Assembly (NCBI GenBank): GCA_030549495.1
Contig: JAUIRK010000917.1
Location: 62,001 to 126,000 of the forward strand
Reading direction: 5' to 3'
Length of the DNA stretch: 64,000 nucleotides
Source: Nectonema munidae
Lineage: Eukaryota > Nematomorpha > Nectonematoida > Nectonematidae
Numbering within the stretch: the stretch's first letter is position 1; the number at the start of each line of letters is the position of its first letter. The translations under genes were made by a program, and so were the position numbers. Below, piece by piece: positions 43,423 through 54,441 of this stretch. The notes below the pieces were generated by a model, which was not told the origin of the DNA, ran no database searches, and saw nothing but the letters and a program-made list of their open reading frames with translations.

Positions 43423-46138
43423 TTAACCCTCGCAAGACCAGGCATGGCTTTTTACTCCACGCTATTTTTCAATGATGAAATTCGTGTAGAAAAATATATC
43501 TGACCCAATCAAAAAACAACATGTAAATTTTTTTCTTGGTTTCATCAAAATTATTTGAAAATAAAAAATATCATCATATGTGTTGTTTTTGAAATTTTGG
43601 TCGTTTTGTTACTTCGTGGTGAATTTGTAGATGACGTTAATTTTGATATTTTGATCGAAATTTCAATTAACAGAAGCTTATACACTTAATGGTATGTTTT
43701 TCAATAAAAATAATAAATATTATAAACTATAATAATAAATTCTTTGTATTTCTTAAAATTTTTTTACATTTTTTGAAATTTTATGAAAATCTGTGAACGA
43801 ACCATTTGCAATACTCAACAAGTATCATCGGCGTCAACTTTGTGGAGAAATAAAAGGATTAACTCCAAACTGATATCAAGGTCGAATTTTAGTGAAATTA
43901 TAATTGAAAAATGTTGACAAAAGAATGAGATTCACATTATATAAATAATTGTGAATCTTAAAAAAAATTTCATTTATAATTTGAACAAATGTAATGGTAG
44001 GTTTTTTACATATATGTTTTTTGCACGCATCACACTTTCTCGTACCTCTGGTTCTAGATTATTTCGAATCCAAATAACAAAATCCTCTACTACTCTGTGT
44101 TTCGCTAGGCAACTCTTGATCCTCGAATCCATAAAAATTCAGTAAACTGCGAACACAGAAAGGGGTGTCCACGCTGTTTGCCCGCAGTAGCATCGACCTT
44201 TGGCAGAGCTCTAAAGAAAGATCTCTCATGAAAAATTTTCTACCCCCTTTTTTCGTACTTGGAAATTTTTGTGGGCAATTATGTTTTACTATTATCCAGC
44301 TATTGTGCACGGCTATATCTAAGTAATTAGTAAAAATATCCATCGTCCACCTTCTTGAGGATCTATAAGTAGAATATGACCTGAGCATTTGGTTGTTTTT
44401 ATCTACTCCTCTCTTTGATTATACAAAATAATTGTCTCGGGTTTACGTTTATCACCAACTAATTCAATCTCACTCAAATGTTGGCTAGACATAACATACA
44501 CTACTTTAAAATTTCGCTGTGCATGTTTCGGAGGAATGTAAGCAATAAGTGAACAGTAATTTGTATATGAAAATTTTGATTCAGTTTCAACAAGTCCTAG
44601 CTGTTGTAAGTGTTTAGGTCTGAAAATATGTGGTATGAAAACGCGGTTATATCTGACTGTCTCGCATATTGTAATGCCCCTGGAAGTTTCCCATACACAT
44701 AAATCATGTGAAGTAAAAAATCTGTCCGTAATAACTCAACATCCTAAAGGTATATTAGAATCAGTAACTAACCTTTTGACAATGTTAGTACCCCCAAAAT
44801 AGCTTTTATCGCTTAACCCAGAAAAGTAGTCAAGGATATACCTTAATTCCGTATTGACCAGGCTTAGAAGGATCATAAATTTTGATTCTACAATTACCTC
44901 CAAATTTGACAAGTTGTTCATCAATTGTCACATAATTTTGAGGAACGAAAAAATGTGAGCAATTAGAATAAAAAAAGTCGTGCATATATCTTATAGCAGA
45001 TATTTTGTCATTTTCATTACGTTCGTTTTTTTTATCAAAACAAATGAAAGAGTGGATAAGCATAAACATGTTTCGTTTCATAGAAGCTCTGAGAAAAGGT
45101 TCGCCATTCTTTTCATTGAACAAGTATTTCATATTGATAGATTGGTTTTTTGATTGTCCCATATGTATTAAACATCCAAAATATGCCATGAGATCAGAAA
45201 GTTGAAACTTTTCAAAAGTAGAACGCAAAATTCATATTTAGGAGATTTCAGACTAAAAATTTATATGCATAGCAAAAAATAATATAAAAAACAACAAAAC
45301 TTACGAAAAGTTTTGACGCATTTTTTTAGTGCAGTTGGAATATGCAAAAAAAACTTCTGTGGTAAAAAACAGTTCAAAAATTTTAAGAGAACCACTAAAA
45401 GATGAAGCGCTGCTTGCAGGACCAGGTGGGCTTTGATATACATATCTAATATTTTGGTTGAGAGGACGGCCTTGATTTGATCTAGAAGAATCCCAAAAAT
45501 ACTAAGTATTATCTGGTACTATGAGTGAATCGGAAAGTAAATCCTTTTAATCAAATTCAGAAAATGAGGTATTTGTGGTCTCACTAGATGAAGAAGAAGA
45601 ACCCAGAGAACTCATGGAAAAAAGTAAGTTTGAAAAACAAACTTTGATTGGAAGGAAAATCTGGATGGAGAAAGAAGTTAATTTTTATTGCAAAGGAAGT
45701 TCAAGTGAAATAAATTATAAAAGTATACAGTAGATATCACGCCATATGATCTCTTTATTTTTTTATTGTTAGTATGATGGCTCAATACACCATTCATGCA
45801 CAGATCACATAGGCTAGAGTAATCCAGGGAATGAAGAAAAACCAGTTATATACAGTTAAAATAACATTTCAACTTGTGGATTAACGCCATTCAAAAAATG
45901 AAAAAATTTATATAATTTTTTCATACAAAAATATTTTCATATTTTTTATATTTTTATAGAAAATTTTTTAACATCAATTATTTTTCTCTAATTTCATTTA
46001 AGCTCATTTAAATCAACATTCATGCTGTTTTTCTTTTGCTATGTAAAAAAAAGAGGTAAAACAATCAAGTGGAGTTTTTCCCAACTACTGGACTTTCGTG
46101 TAAGTTTAATATACCTGGTCTTGCGAGGGAAAAATTAA
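43423..46138 (-). mobile_element. piggyBac element, nearly full length
   Basis: Left TTAA at 43,423-43,426 is followed by the terminal repeat CCCTCGCAAGACCAGG (43,427-43,442); the exact inverse ends at 46,129. On the right the duplication directly next to the end has lost its form (aaaaa) and the next TTAA stands at 46,135-46,138. The element is about 2.7 kb and encodes a transposase on the minus strand. The related uninterrupted repeat at 20,977-20,980 carries TTAA at the matching place. Confidence 0.85.
43985..45615 (-). pseudogene. piggyBac transposase, inactivated
   Basis: Transposase of the 43.4-46.1 kb element. ATG at 45,615 with a serine/acidic N-terminus (MSSLGSSSSSSETTNTSF) that stays in one frame through two stops to SLKIFELFFTTEVFFAY near 45,340. 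A likely intron follows (tttc|gtaagt ... aatttttag, about 45,300-45,245). The DDE domain: LSDLMAYFGCLIHMGQS, YVTIDEQLVKFGG with the first aspartate (about 44,922), GQYGIKVYP, after a frame change VITDRFFTS with the second (about 44,727), and GVDKNNQML with the third (about 44,403) followed by RRWTMDIFTNYLDIA. The C-terminal cysteine motif KCDACKKHICKKP is near 44,030. Two stops and about three frameshifts; all three catalytic aspartates are retained. Confidence 0.88.
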
Positions 46139-46529
46139 TTTTAGAAAAGAGAATTATGAATATTTGACCATTTAATCAATAAGTGTGTTTTATAAATTTA
46201 CAAAAAAAAATTTTAAGCTTATTTTTATCAATTTTCAAATCGAATATTAATTTAATGAAATCTATATTGGACTAGTAATGGCAATGTTGGAAGCTCTACA
46301 ATTATTTTTACAATTTTCTAGTTTACTTTTGTTATCATTGGAGTTTATTTGCAAATACCCACTTAATTAATTATAATTTAAGTAGCAGAAGTAGAAATTA
46401 TAACCAATAATTATTCTTAATTTTTACTAATTAGGGTTGGTAGGTTACACTTCATCATTATCATTACAAGTGGGTTCCCCCATTCGTCTCTAGCTTCGCT
46501 CCAGAACAATCGGATTCTAGGTAATAAAT
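46139..46529. other. AT-rich interval, no gene seen
   Basis: Nothing recognised except a GC-richer patch at 46,470-46,520 bordering the inverted repeat. Confidence 0.45.
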
Positions 46530-46764
46530 CCCCAATAATTTTCTATAAGTAAGAGTTGCTGCTTGTTTATAAAACATGCATGATGATCGTATTATAGAAT
46601 GTAATGATCATTCGAATACATGATAATGGATAAGAGAATAAAAGAAGGAATGCAGACTTTCGAATCAATCAAACATCATGCCAAGTGGCTCTGAAATTCT
46701 TATCGAACATATTTTAGAGACGATGCGTGAGGGCGATATAATAATCCATTGCTTCAATGTGTAC

Positions 46765-47753
46765 TAGAGCCCTGCGCGGGTTGTAAGTTGTCTGCACCCG
46801 CCCTGTCCCGCAATTATTCAATTTGCATCCGCCCGCCCCGCATTATATCAATTTCCACCTGCCCCGCATATTATCGAAATAATCCAAGCTAATTAAATGT
46901 TATTTATATCCTTAACATGCTTGGAAAAAAAACTTTTTTAATATATAACGTTTTTTTTAATATATTATTAATTTTTTTAAAAATAAGTTTTTGTGTGAAA
47001 AAAAATTTCTTTGACAAGTTGTGTAATCTGAATAAATAAATTGTTCCATCAACAATTGCAATATTTCAAATTTTGAATATAGAATCATAAAAGATTAGCC
47101 CTTGGAACCCTTCTAAGAATAAAAGTACCTGTTTTTCTTCCACAAAAAGCGAAAGCTTGTAAGCATACTTTACAAGCGGCAAAATCCAAATTATTGTTTT
47201 TTCATTTACCACGATACCAAACATCTTCCAGACCTCCAATTTCAATCGATTTAGACTTTTTATTTTATATAAGCCAGATTTCAAATGCGATGAAACTTGC
47301 TGAGATGCGTTGCCATTTAAAATGTGCGAAAGAAAAAAACAAAAATGAATTATTGAATAATATTTTATAATGGATATTTCAAAAATATGACATTCTTATT
47401 ATTTGATTTTTTTTCTCCTTCTTCTCGTGTACACGCATCAATCACGCTAATCAATATCTTTCTATTTCAATTACGATTTCACTTCATCACACACCATTTA
47501 CTCAATGCAATTCTCTTTCCAATATACGTAACACATAGCAATAAAAAATAAGCTATTTCCAAAAATGCAATTATGCACTCATAAAAACTTGCATAAAAGT
47601 GAATGCGGACAACCCGCAGATTGTCCGCTCTATATTAATAAAACCCGCACCCGCCCCGCCCTGCAAAAATGTTGTTGTGGACAACCTATGTCCGCCCCGC
47701 GGTTGCGGGTCCCACAAAACTCGTGCGGGTTGTCCGCCCCGCGCAGAGCACTA
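46765..47753 (-). mobile_element. hAT element with BED zinc finger
   Basis: 989 bp. Ends TAGAGCCCTGCGCGGG and, inverted, TAGTGCTCTGCGCGGG (14 of 16). Flanks atgtgtac (left) and atatgcac (right); the empty site in the inverted arm at 48.25 kb shows a single atatgcac, so the left copy has two transitions. GC-rich subterminal repeats (cccgccccgc, gcgggttgtccgc) contrast with the surroundings. On the minus strand near 47,240-47,080 is a BED finger: LEVWKMFGIVVNEK, then after a frameshift AACKVCLQAFAFCGRKTG. The rest of the transposase is deleted. An Ac-type hAT by its ends. Confidence 0.88.
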
Positions 47754-47816
47754 ATATGCACACAATAAGTAAGCAATGTTTATCACTGTCTCCTCTTTGT
47801 AGTATTTTTGAGCAAA

Positions 47817-47990
47817 CTTTGGCACAATTTAAAAACAAAAAACTTGCGCAACATTATTTATACTTTCTTGATCCTTTCATTGGAGAAATTTTCAAAAACT
47901 GATATTTCATAAGATGCATGGGGGCACCATGCGGTACATAGGAGTGTGGGCACGGCCCCTCATGCCCCAGCCTAGCTACGTCACTGGAGA
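47817..47990 (+). repeat. MITE-like repeat shared with 52,912-53,090
   Basis: Begins tttggcacaatttaaaaac, contains ctttcttgatcctttcattg and gcatgggggcaccatg, ends ccccagcctagctacgtcactg, the inverse of a CAGTGACGTAGC hAT-type end. Confidence 0.75.
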
Positions 47991-48440
47991 GAAGAGAGCT
48001 GAATGAGATAGGAGAACTTAACAAGAGAAGAGGACTTGAATGAAAGAAGAGAGCTTGAATGAGAGCTTGTGTGAATGATTGACTTTTAGCAGACAAAGCG
48101 GAAGAGAAAAAACAGAGGAGACAGAAAGAGAAATAGAATCACTGTGACAGAAGATGAGAAAATCTAGTGGATCATCAACATTTGTTTGCTCAAATATACT
48201 ATAAAGAGTAGACACTGTCATAAACATTGCTTACTTATTGTGTGCATATTGAAGCAATGGATTATTATTATATAGCTCTCACGCATCGTCTGTAAAATAT
48301 GTTCGATAGAAATTTCAGAGCAACTAGGCATGTGATTATTTGATTGATTCGAAAGTCTCCATTCTTTTATCTTTTTGAATGATCATGATCATTATACATG
48401 TTTTATAAACAAGCAGCAACTCTTACTTATAGAAAATTAT

Positions 48441-48510
48441 TGGGGGGGGGGGGGGGGGGGGGGGGGGCGAAGGTCATTTTCGCCCCCCCCCCCCTCACCC
48501 CCCGGATGTG
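48441..48510. repeat. Poly-G / poly-C block
   Basis: A run of more than 20 G (from 48,442) then gcgaaggtcattttcgc then a C run. Probably the GC-rich arms of a CAGGGGCGTAGCC-type MITE. Such homopolymers are assembly-sensitive and run lengths should not be trusted. Confidence 0.6.
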
Positions 48511-48689
48511 CCCCCCTGTTATTTACATACCCTGTGGAAAATGTATGCATTTTCCATGAAAACCACCAAAAACAAGAATCTTGGCATAATATATATTTTT
48601 AATCTTTACACTATTAATAAGAGCTGTTTTCGTTTTGACAAAATCTCTTTTCAATTTTACTTAAATTTTACTTTCGCTTTTATTTCATT

Positions 48690-50040
48690 TTTAGAATGCC
48701 TAAAATTTCCAAAATTTCCTCTTCTAAAATTTCAATCATTATTTCGAAATATCCTAATGAATTTTCGCTGTAACAAAACAAATTATACTGTAAACTGTGT
48801 TCAATCGAAATTAACAATGAAAAATTATTTTGTTGAACAGAACAGAGCTGGTAAAATCATAAACATAAACTAAAAGATATGTCTCAAAACTCTTCTATTG
48901 AAAATTTTATAAGTTTAACTTCAAAACAATTTAACAAAAATTTAATCACAGCCTTTTTAGGCTAATAAACCCTTACACAAACTGTGTCATTCCAGTATTG
49001 TTTCCTTTTTCGATAGTTTGGGGAAACAAGTTCCTTCTGTTTCTTATTGTCAAAAAATGGTTTCATGTTTTGCAGAAAAAAACTTCAATGTATCAAGTTT
49101 ATTTTGAAGAATCATGATGTTTATTTGATGATAGATGAAACAATCGTTTCCAACCAAATCTTGTTAACGTTTTGGTTGCTAGATTAATTGAATCAACAAA
49201 AACATACCTGATCAAAACTAAAGTTTTTGAAAATCACTTGAATGCACAAACCTTATCTTTTTTCATTGACCATACAATTAAACAATTTGAAATAAAAAGA
49301 GATAACTTTTTGCTTTTGATCACTGATGCAGCTCGTTATAACACTGCAGCATTCAGAAATATTAAAGTTATGTTTCCGAATCTTTTTCATGTTACGTGCT
49401 TCTCTCACCTGCTGCATAATTGTGCTCTCAAAATAAAAAGTTTTTTCCCTGGGGTTGACAGTTTAATCTCGAGTTTCAAGGCGCTCACAATAAAAAATAA
49501 AGCAAGGCGTTCTTGTTTCTCAAAAGTTGATTATCCACCAATACCAGTCGTTACTAGATGGCGGAGTTGGTTAAAGGCCACGCTATTTTATAGCAAAAAT
49601 CTCCCCGAAGTCAAGAAAATCACAGAAGAAATCGAGATGATGGGGGTATTCTTTTGAAAAACGCAAAAAAAGCCTTGAATCTGAAAGTTTATCTTATTGA
49701 CAATTAAACGGGATTATGCAGATAAAATAAATGAAATGATTGAAGTTTCATAAAAAATGTCCTTTACTATTAAACATGCAAGTGATGCTATCAACAAGCT
49801 CAGTTTTCCCAATGATTCCTGTGAATTGATACTCTATATAAAGAAATGAATTGATGATAATCAGCTAAAAGACATCATAGAAATGACCAACCAGGAGATA
49901 AGTCCAGAATAATTCATACGCAAAATTCTCCAGCTTCTAGCTCTGAGGTAGAATGATCCTTCTCCAAACTCAAAAAACTTTTGCAGAAAGATAGAAATTT
50001 TAATTCGGATAACATTTTTAACTATATGATTTACTTCTAA
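48690..50040 (+). pseudogene. hAT transposase pseudogene (CGGBP1-like)
   Basis: ATG at 48,698 (MPKISKISSSKIS), then a BED-like NKLYCKLCSIEINNEK near 48,780. After frame changes, NHDVYLMIDETIVSNQ near 49,115 (first acidic catalytic block). The longest open part (49,172-49,657) contains FLLLITDAARYNTAAF, FHVTCFSHLLHNCALKI with the CxxH motif, PPIPVVTRWRSWLKATLFYS. At 49,935-50,035 the C-terminal dimerisation piece PASSSEVE-stop-SFSKLKKLL and DRNFNSDNIFNY. This block order is that of the hAT group domesticated as CGGBP1. About six lesions; terminal repeats not found. Confidence 0.82.
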
Positions 50041-50677
50041 TATTGTGAATAAATATATTTTTTGAATTATAAAAGAAAAAAACTCTTTTTTTTTAAATAA
50101 CACTTGAGCCTTAGCCGAAATAAAATAAAATTTCATAATGTCATATTAAAAATTTCAGGTCATATTTTTTCTCTAAAAGTCATAAATTCTAACTCAAAAA
50201 GTCATATTTTTTTTGAAAATAAAGTCATATTTGTATTTCCCCGATCATGACTAATCTGTCAAGTCTTGCATTTTTGTGTACCCTGTAGTTATTCGGAAAA
50301 CTCATATATTTAATTTATATCCAGAAATATGTATTTTTTAAGTTTTTACTATGAACAAGAACAAAACAATATGTTTATATGTTCTTTTAATCATAAATCC
50401 TTAATCATTAATCTTATCATCTCTGTATAAAATAGAGATCTCGATATAAAAGCTGTCAACTCCTCCATCTGTCAACAAAAAGTCAAACAAAAGTAAGTAA
50501 ATGCTGTAGGAATAAATAATACAGGTTAATTGATCAGATGAAAAAAATTAATTGTCACTCACCTACTAATAAAAGTAATAATAAAAACAAATGAAAAAAG
50601 CTATACATGTAGATTGTGGATATTATTTAGCAAGAGGGTTGATATTTGTCAACTCCTCTATACAAATTATACATAGT

Positions 50678-50939
50678 CAGGCCCGTAAGCATAGGGGGTG
50701 AGAGGGTGCAGCTGACGTCTAAAATTTTCAAGATAATCATTTTAATAAAATTTTGAAATTATTCATACATAATTACAATTATTTTATCAATTTAGATAAA
50801 TCTTAGAACATATGAATTGTCTCTTTTACAAATGACTAATTTAGAGATAAAGAGAACTTAGGATATAGAGATTCAGGCACTCAGATCATAATTTTTTTAG
50901 ATTTAGCTTCTGGTAAATTTTTTTCTGATTACGGGCTTG
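50678..50939. mobile_element. hAT-type MITE (CAGGCCCGTAA family)
   Basis: Ends CAGGCCCGTAAGC and, inverted, CAAGCCCGTAATC. Flanks tacatagt (50,670-50,677) and tatatagt (50,940-50,947), 7 of 8 identical, as expected for an old hAT 8-bp duplication. 262 bp, non-coding. Confidence 0.75.
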
Positions 50940-51201
50940 TATATAGTTATATGAAGAAATTTTATTGTAAGTATGTCGTTTATAAATACAAACAGAACAC
51001 TAATACATATAAAAATAAATACAGGGATGATTATTTTGGAAAAGTGTGGATATTTTTCAACACTCCAGTGCTAGGTAAGAATCCCCTGGGTTAAGTTATA
51101 CAGGGCTGTTTATTTTCAGAGGTATCGTTCAATTTTTTTTATGTAAAATATAAAAAATTTTATTTTAATATTTTTGTTAAATACTTACTCTCTTCTACTA
51201 T

Positions 51202-51516
51202 ATGGCATTTAAACCAATAGGAAATGAAAAGCGCTTTAGATCTTTAAAAAACTCTGAACCTGTAATTTATATTTCATCCAACGATAAATATCTTGATCCA
51301 GAATTTAAAAACCTTGTTAACTTTGCTCTAAAGTTAGGTTACGATTTAGATCAGCTTAAAGAAATAATAAATTCTCTAGATAAGCCTATACCTATCTCAA
51401 ATTTCTTGAATCTTGTTGTCAACAAAGTTAAACCTAAATCTGTTGAATATTCCCTTCCCAAATCCTCTCATGAATTATGCAAATATGGTATTCTAATTTT
51501 ACCTATAAATTACTAA
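51202..51516 (+). CDS. Candidate host gene or first exon with UBA-like region
   Basis: ATG at 51,202, open for 104 codons: MAFKPIGNEKRFRSLKN, EFKNLVNFALKLGYDLDQL, KEIINSLDKPIPISNFLNLV. The helix FALKLGYDLDQLKEIINSL resembles the N-terminal UBA-like helices of Regnase/ZC3H12 proteins (vdFalKLGYs-e-v-x-vL-kLG). It stops at TAA 51,516 with AATAAA just after; a possible donor (gcaaatatg|gtattc) lies 30 bases before the stop. A CCCH finger of the type that follows in Regnase is at 56,281, but no PIN nuclease exon was found between them. Codon complexity is clearly above background. Identity unproven. Confidence 0.5.
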   Translation: MAFKPIGNEKRFRSLKNSEPVIYISSNDKYLDPEFKNLVNFALKLGYDLDQLKEIINSLDKPIPISNFLNLVVNKVKPKSVEYSLPKSSHELCKYGILILPINY

Positions 51517-51519
51517 TAA

Positions 51520-52905
51520 ATAAAAATTTTATAATAAATTTATTTAATTAATTTAGTCATAAGTTGCTCTTAAGATAAATATCTTTTTATTTTATATTGA
51601 ACAGTTAATTATTCTTTATAAAAACTTTTAGATCTTCATACGATTGCCTATTAATTAATTCTATTTATTAGGAGATTCCTTTTTAGTACTTATATTTTGA
51701 GTTTCTAAATGTTTTAATATATTTTTTCATGATTTAGCATCGGAAATTTAAAAACATTTCTAATATTTTTATGTTTTTACATCCACGAAAAGGAAAAATA
51801 TTTTTTAGCTAAATTTAGTAAATACAAATCTGTTTTGAATAAAAGTTTATACTTCAAAGTTACAAAAATAATCGATTTTCAATATTGAATTTTGTATTCA
51901 CTTGTTAATTATTCAGTTAAATGTAAAACGTGTAATGAACGTGCAATGTTAAATTGTATATCAGAATGTATTGTTGGCTAGTATGCTGTATTCAACATAA
52001 TTTTGTACAATCAAACTCCTTTTTTCTGGTAATTATTTTAATATTTTTACAATATTAGAGACTGGTGTAATGTTATTCGTGAAATTTGCTAACATTATTT
52101 TTAACAAAATCTAGAAATTATTAGTACCACCAAGAAAATGGATCTCAACCCTAAAAAGACGAATGGAACACCATTGCCCTAGGAAATAAAAATCGCCGTT
52201 TACATATATAAAATTCAATTAAAAAAGTTAGCAGATGATAACATTCGTGTCTTCAATGGGAATTGAATAGAACTAGAATAGGGAAAATATCGTTCAAATT
52301 TCACTTGTTAGCGTTCTTGGAGTTAACTCTGATGAAGTCATCATCTATAAACAGAATTTTTTCGCCTCAAATTTTGCTGAAATTTACATTCAAAATATAG
52401 AAAATCTTTAAATTAGAAATATGAAGGAAATTCGTCAATAGTGCGGTACATAAAATGCCTTGTTCCAAAACTTTAATAGTAAACCCTCCCAAGTTATCTG
52501 TATAACATCTTGATTTTCAATTTTTCTTTTACTACGCTAAACCGCATGTTTACCAATATTTAATTATAACCTACCAAATTAAAAATGCATAGTTTTCATT
52601 AATTTTTTTTTGAAAAGTTTAATGTAAATTTTTGTTTAACGAAGATGATTTTAACATCATTAACTGTTCATTGGGGACAGCGATGAACTTATAAGTGTGC
52701 ATCCATTATGATGTCCTAGAGTAGGGGGGGGGGGGGGGTTGACCAAATTCCTGTTACTTTAAGATGGGGGAGGGAGCTGTTACTATTATGCCCTTTTCTC
52801 ATATTTTTTACATATAAATTTGAGCTGTTTTGACAAAGTCCTATAATCCTCTGCCTACGTTCACAACTCAAAAATCCCAATAGGAAAACTTTTTACCATT
52901 TTCAT
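51520..52905. other. AT-rich interval, no gene seen
   Basis: Searched by eye for a PIN-domain exon (IDGSNVA and neighbouring strands) without success. Poly-G run at 52,724-52,738. Confidence 0.45.
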
Positions 52906-52911
52906 TGCATT

Positions 52912-53090
52912 TGGCACAGTTTAAAAACTTAAAATACTTGAGCAACATTATCTATACTTTCTTGATCCTTTCATTGGAGAAATTTTCGAAAACTGGTATC
53001 GCATAAAGTGCATGGGGGCACCATGAGGTACATAGGGGAGGGGGCACAGCACCTTATACCCCAGCCTAACTACGCCACTGGAGATATATA
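52912..53090 (+). repeat. MITE-like repeat shared with 47,817-47,990
   Basis: About 80-85% identical by eye to the 47.8-kb copy over its whole length, ending cccagcctaactacgccactg. Confidence 0.75.
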
Positions 53091-53240
53091 AATTCTTAAC
53101 TATTGTGCTTTTCAAGGTTTATTCGTTACGATTAACTGCCTCTACCATGACATACTTTTATCTCCTTTTGATTGTGCCAAAAACCCAATGTCCTTCACCT
53201 ACTGTCTACCATGATATTTTTCGTGGGAAATCTTACTTTA

Positions 53241-53400
53241 AGAGGGCTTGAGTACGGTTGGTTAGATACTGGGCTTTGATAACTCAAGGTTTTGGATTCG
53301 AACCCGCATCAAGCCTCCTTTCCTCATAGTTCGAAACAAGCGGTTCAATTGTGCCTTCTCAATGAAAATACCCTATGGTACTTTTACCTTTACCTTAATC
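53241..53400 (+). mobile_element. tRNA-derived SINE
   Basis: The head has an A-box-like ttggttagatactgggcttt and a B-box-like ggattcgaacccgc at tRNA spacing, so it derives from a tRNA gene. The body continues with tcatagttcgaaacaagcgg and ends in a cttttacctttacctta tail. The 3' body recurs inverted at 16,654-16,735. Too diverged in the anticodon arm region to be a functional tRNA. Confidence 0.7.
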
Positions 53401-53805
53401 AATTGTAACAATATTTTGTTGAAAATTACCGTTAAACTCGCTTATTTGAACAGGATTATTTTGTATTCATTTGGAACAATTACTGTACAGAATTGCTCCA
53501 ATGAATGCCATTATGAGAACATCAAATCACACTCATGAAACATACTTTTAAGAGAGTCTTTGGACGCAACCGTAAAAAACAAGATAAGAAAAATAAGCAA
53601 AGGATAATAAGATACATATATTTTGAAGACAACCCCTCTCCTCGAATCAGAATTTTTGTCTAGCGCAGTTTTTGTCTCTTTTTGATTGTGCTGAAAACCT
53701 GATGTAGAAGCATTACACAAGAAATTTTTTATTAAAATGATAATAAATTTGAGAGTAAATCATCCTATAATTTATTAACTTATATTACATGACCTTCATT
53801 AAAAA

Positions 53806-53943
53806 TTACTTCAGGTAACTAGCATTGGCAGTCCATGCATTCTCGTTGCGAGTGGAATGGGCAACTCTTCCCATTGCTAATTGTAAAAGTCGCCCAGTCG
53901 AATTATCATCTCGCAGCATTTGCATTTTCTTTTTGAAGATATT
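53806..53943 (-). CDS. Terminal coding exon of an unidentified host gene
   Basis: After an acceptor (actaacattag) the minus strand reads NIFKKKMQMLRDDNSTGRLL then QLAMGRVAHSTRNENAWTAN and ASYLK with a TAA at 53,806. Amino-acid use is varied and unlike the AT-rich flanks, so coding is likely. The protein was not recognised. Upstream exons must lie above 53,943 on this strand, where the plus-strand CCCH gene and two hAT elements are found; a possible neighbour exon around 54,090-54,020 could not be settled. Confidence 0.5.
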   Translation of the reverse strand, partial: NIFKKKMQMLRDDNSTGRLLQLAMGRVAHSTRNENAWTANASYLK

Positions 53944-54441
53944 CTAATGTTAGTTGATTATTTAATTTGTTGTTTATTTCTTTACTTTATTAGTTAGTTA
54001 TCTGAGCATCATATTTTTCTGTATAAATCTAGTATTGGTAATCTTTGGGCGGATTGATAATAATCCAACTGGGAGGAGTTAGCAATGCAGATAGTGCAAG
54101 TTGACTGTAATAAACCCTTTACAAGAATTATACAATATAGGCACTAGAACCAAAAATTTTATATTCTATTCAACTGTAAAATGTAGAATAATCTACAATT
54201 TCTTTAATATTGTATATTACATACGATTGAAAAAAAAACATTTTTGTTTGTCACTTAAAAATCTCTTGTCCATAAAACATCGACATATTTTTAGGTTACG
54301 AAACATACTGTATAAATGTCACAAATTAATATTTTTATGTCATGTGGGAGATAATAATTTCGAATTTATATATATTTAATTTTGTAGTTTTAACTCAATA
54401 TTCATATTCGAAGAATCTTATTTATTTAGATGCGCATAGGA

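Larger units (their letters stand above)
46530..48444. repeat. Large inverted repeat with a hAT in the left arm
   Basis: Left arm 46,530-46,764 plus 47,754-47,816; right arm 48,184-48,444, inverted. Both hold ccccaataattttctataag, ttgctgcttgtttataaaac, gactttcgaatcaatcaaa, catattttagagacgatgcg and attgcttcaatatgcac in order. The centre (47,817-48,183) includes a repeat shared with 52,912-53,090. The right arm lacks the hAT and gives the empty target site. Confidence 0.85.

Noticed and set aside
47565-47902. Plus-strand open frames rich in P, C and R.
   Set aside because: They are by-products of the GC-rich subterminal repeats of the hAT element ending at 47,753; no protein character.
48018-48227. 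Minus-strand open frame rich in S and L.
   Set aside because: Simple-sequence composition from gaagagagcttgaatgag repeats; no family and no splice context.
53241-53315. A tRNA gene.
   Set aside because: A- and B-box-like sequence is present, but the acceptor and anticodon stems do not pair and the sequence continues into a SINE body shared with 16.65 kb.
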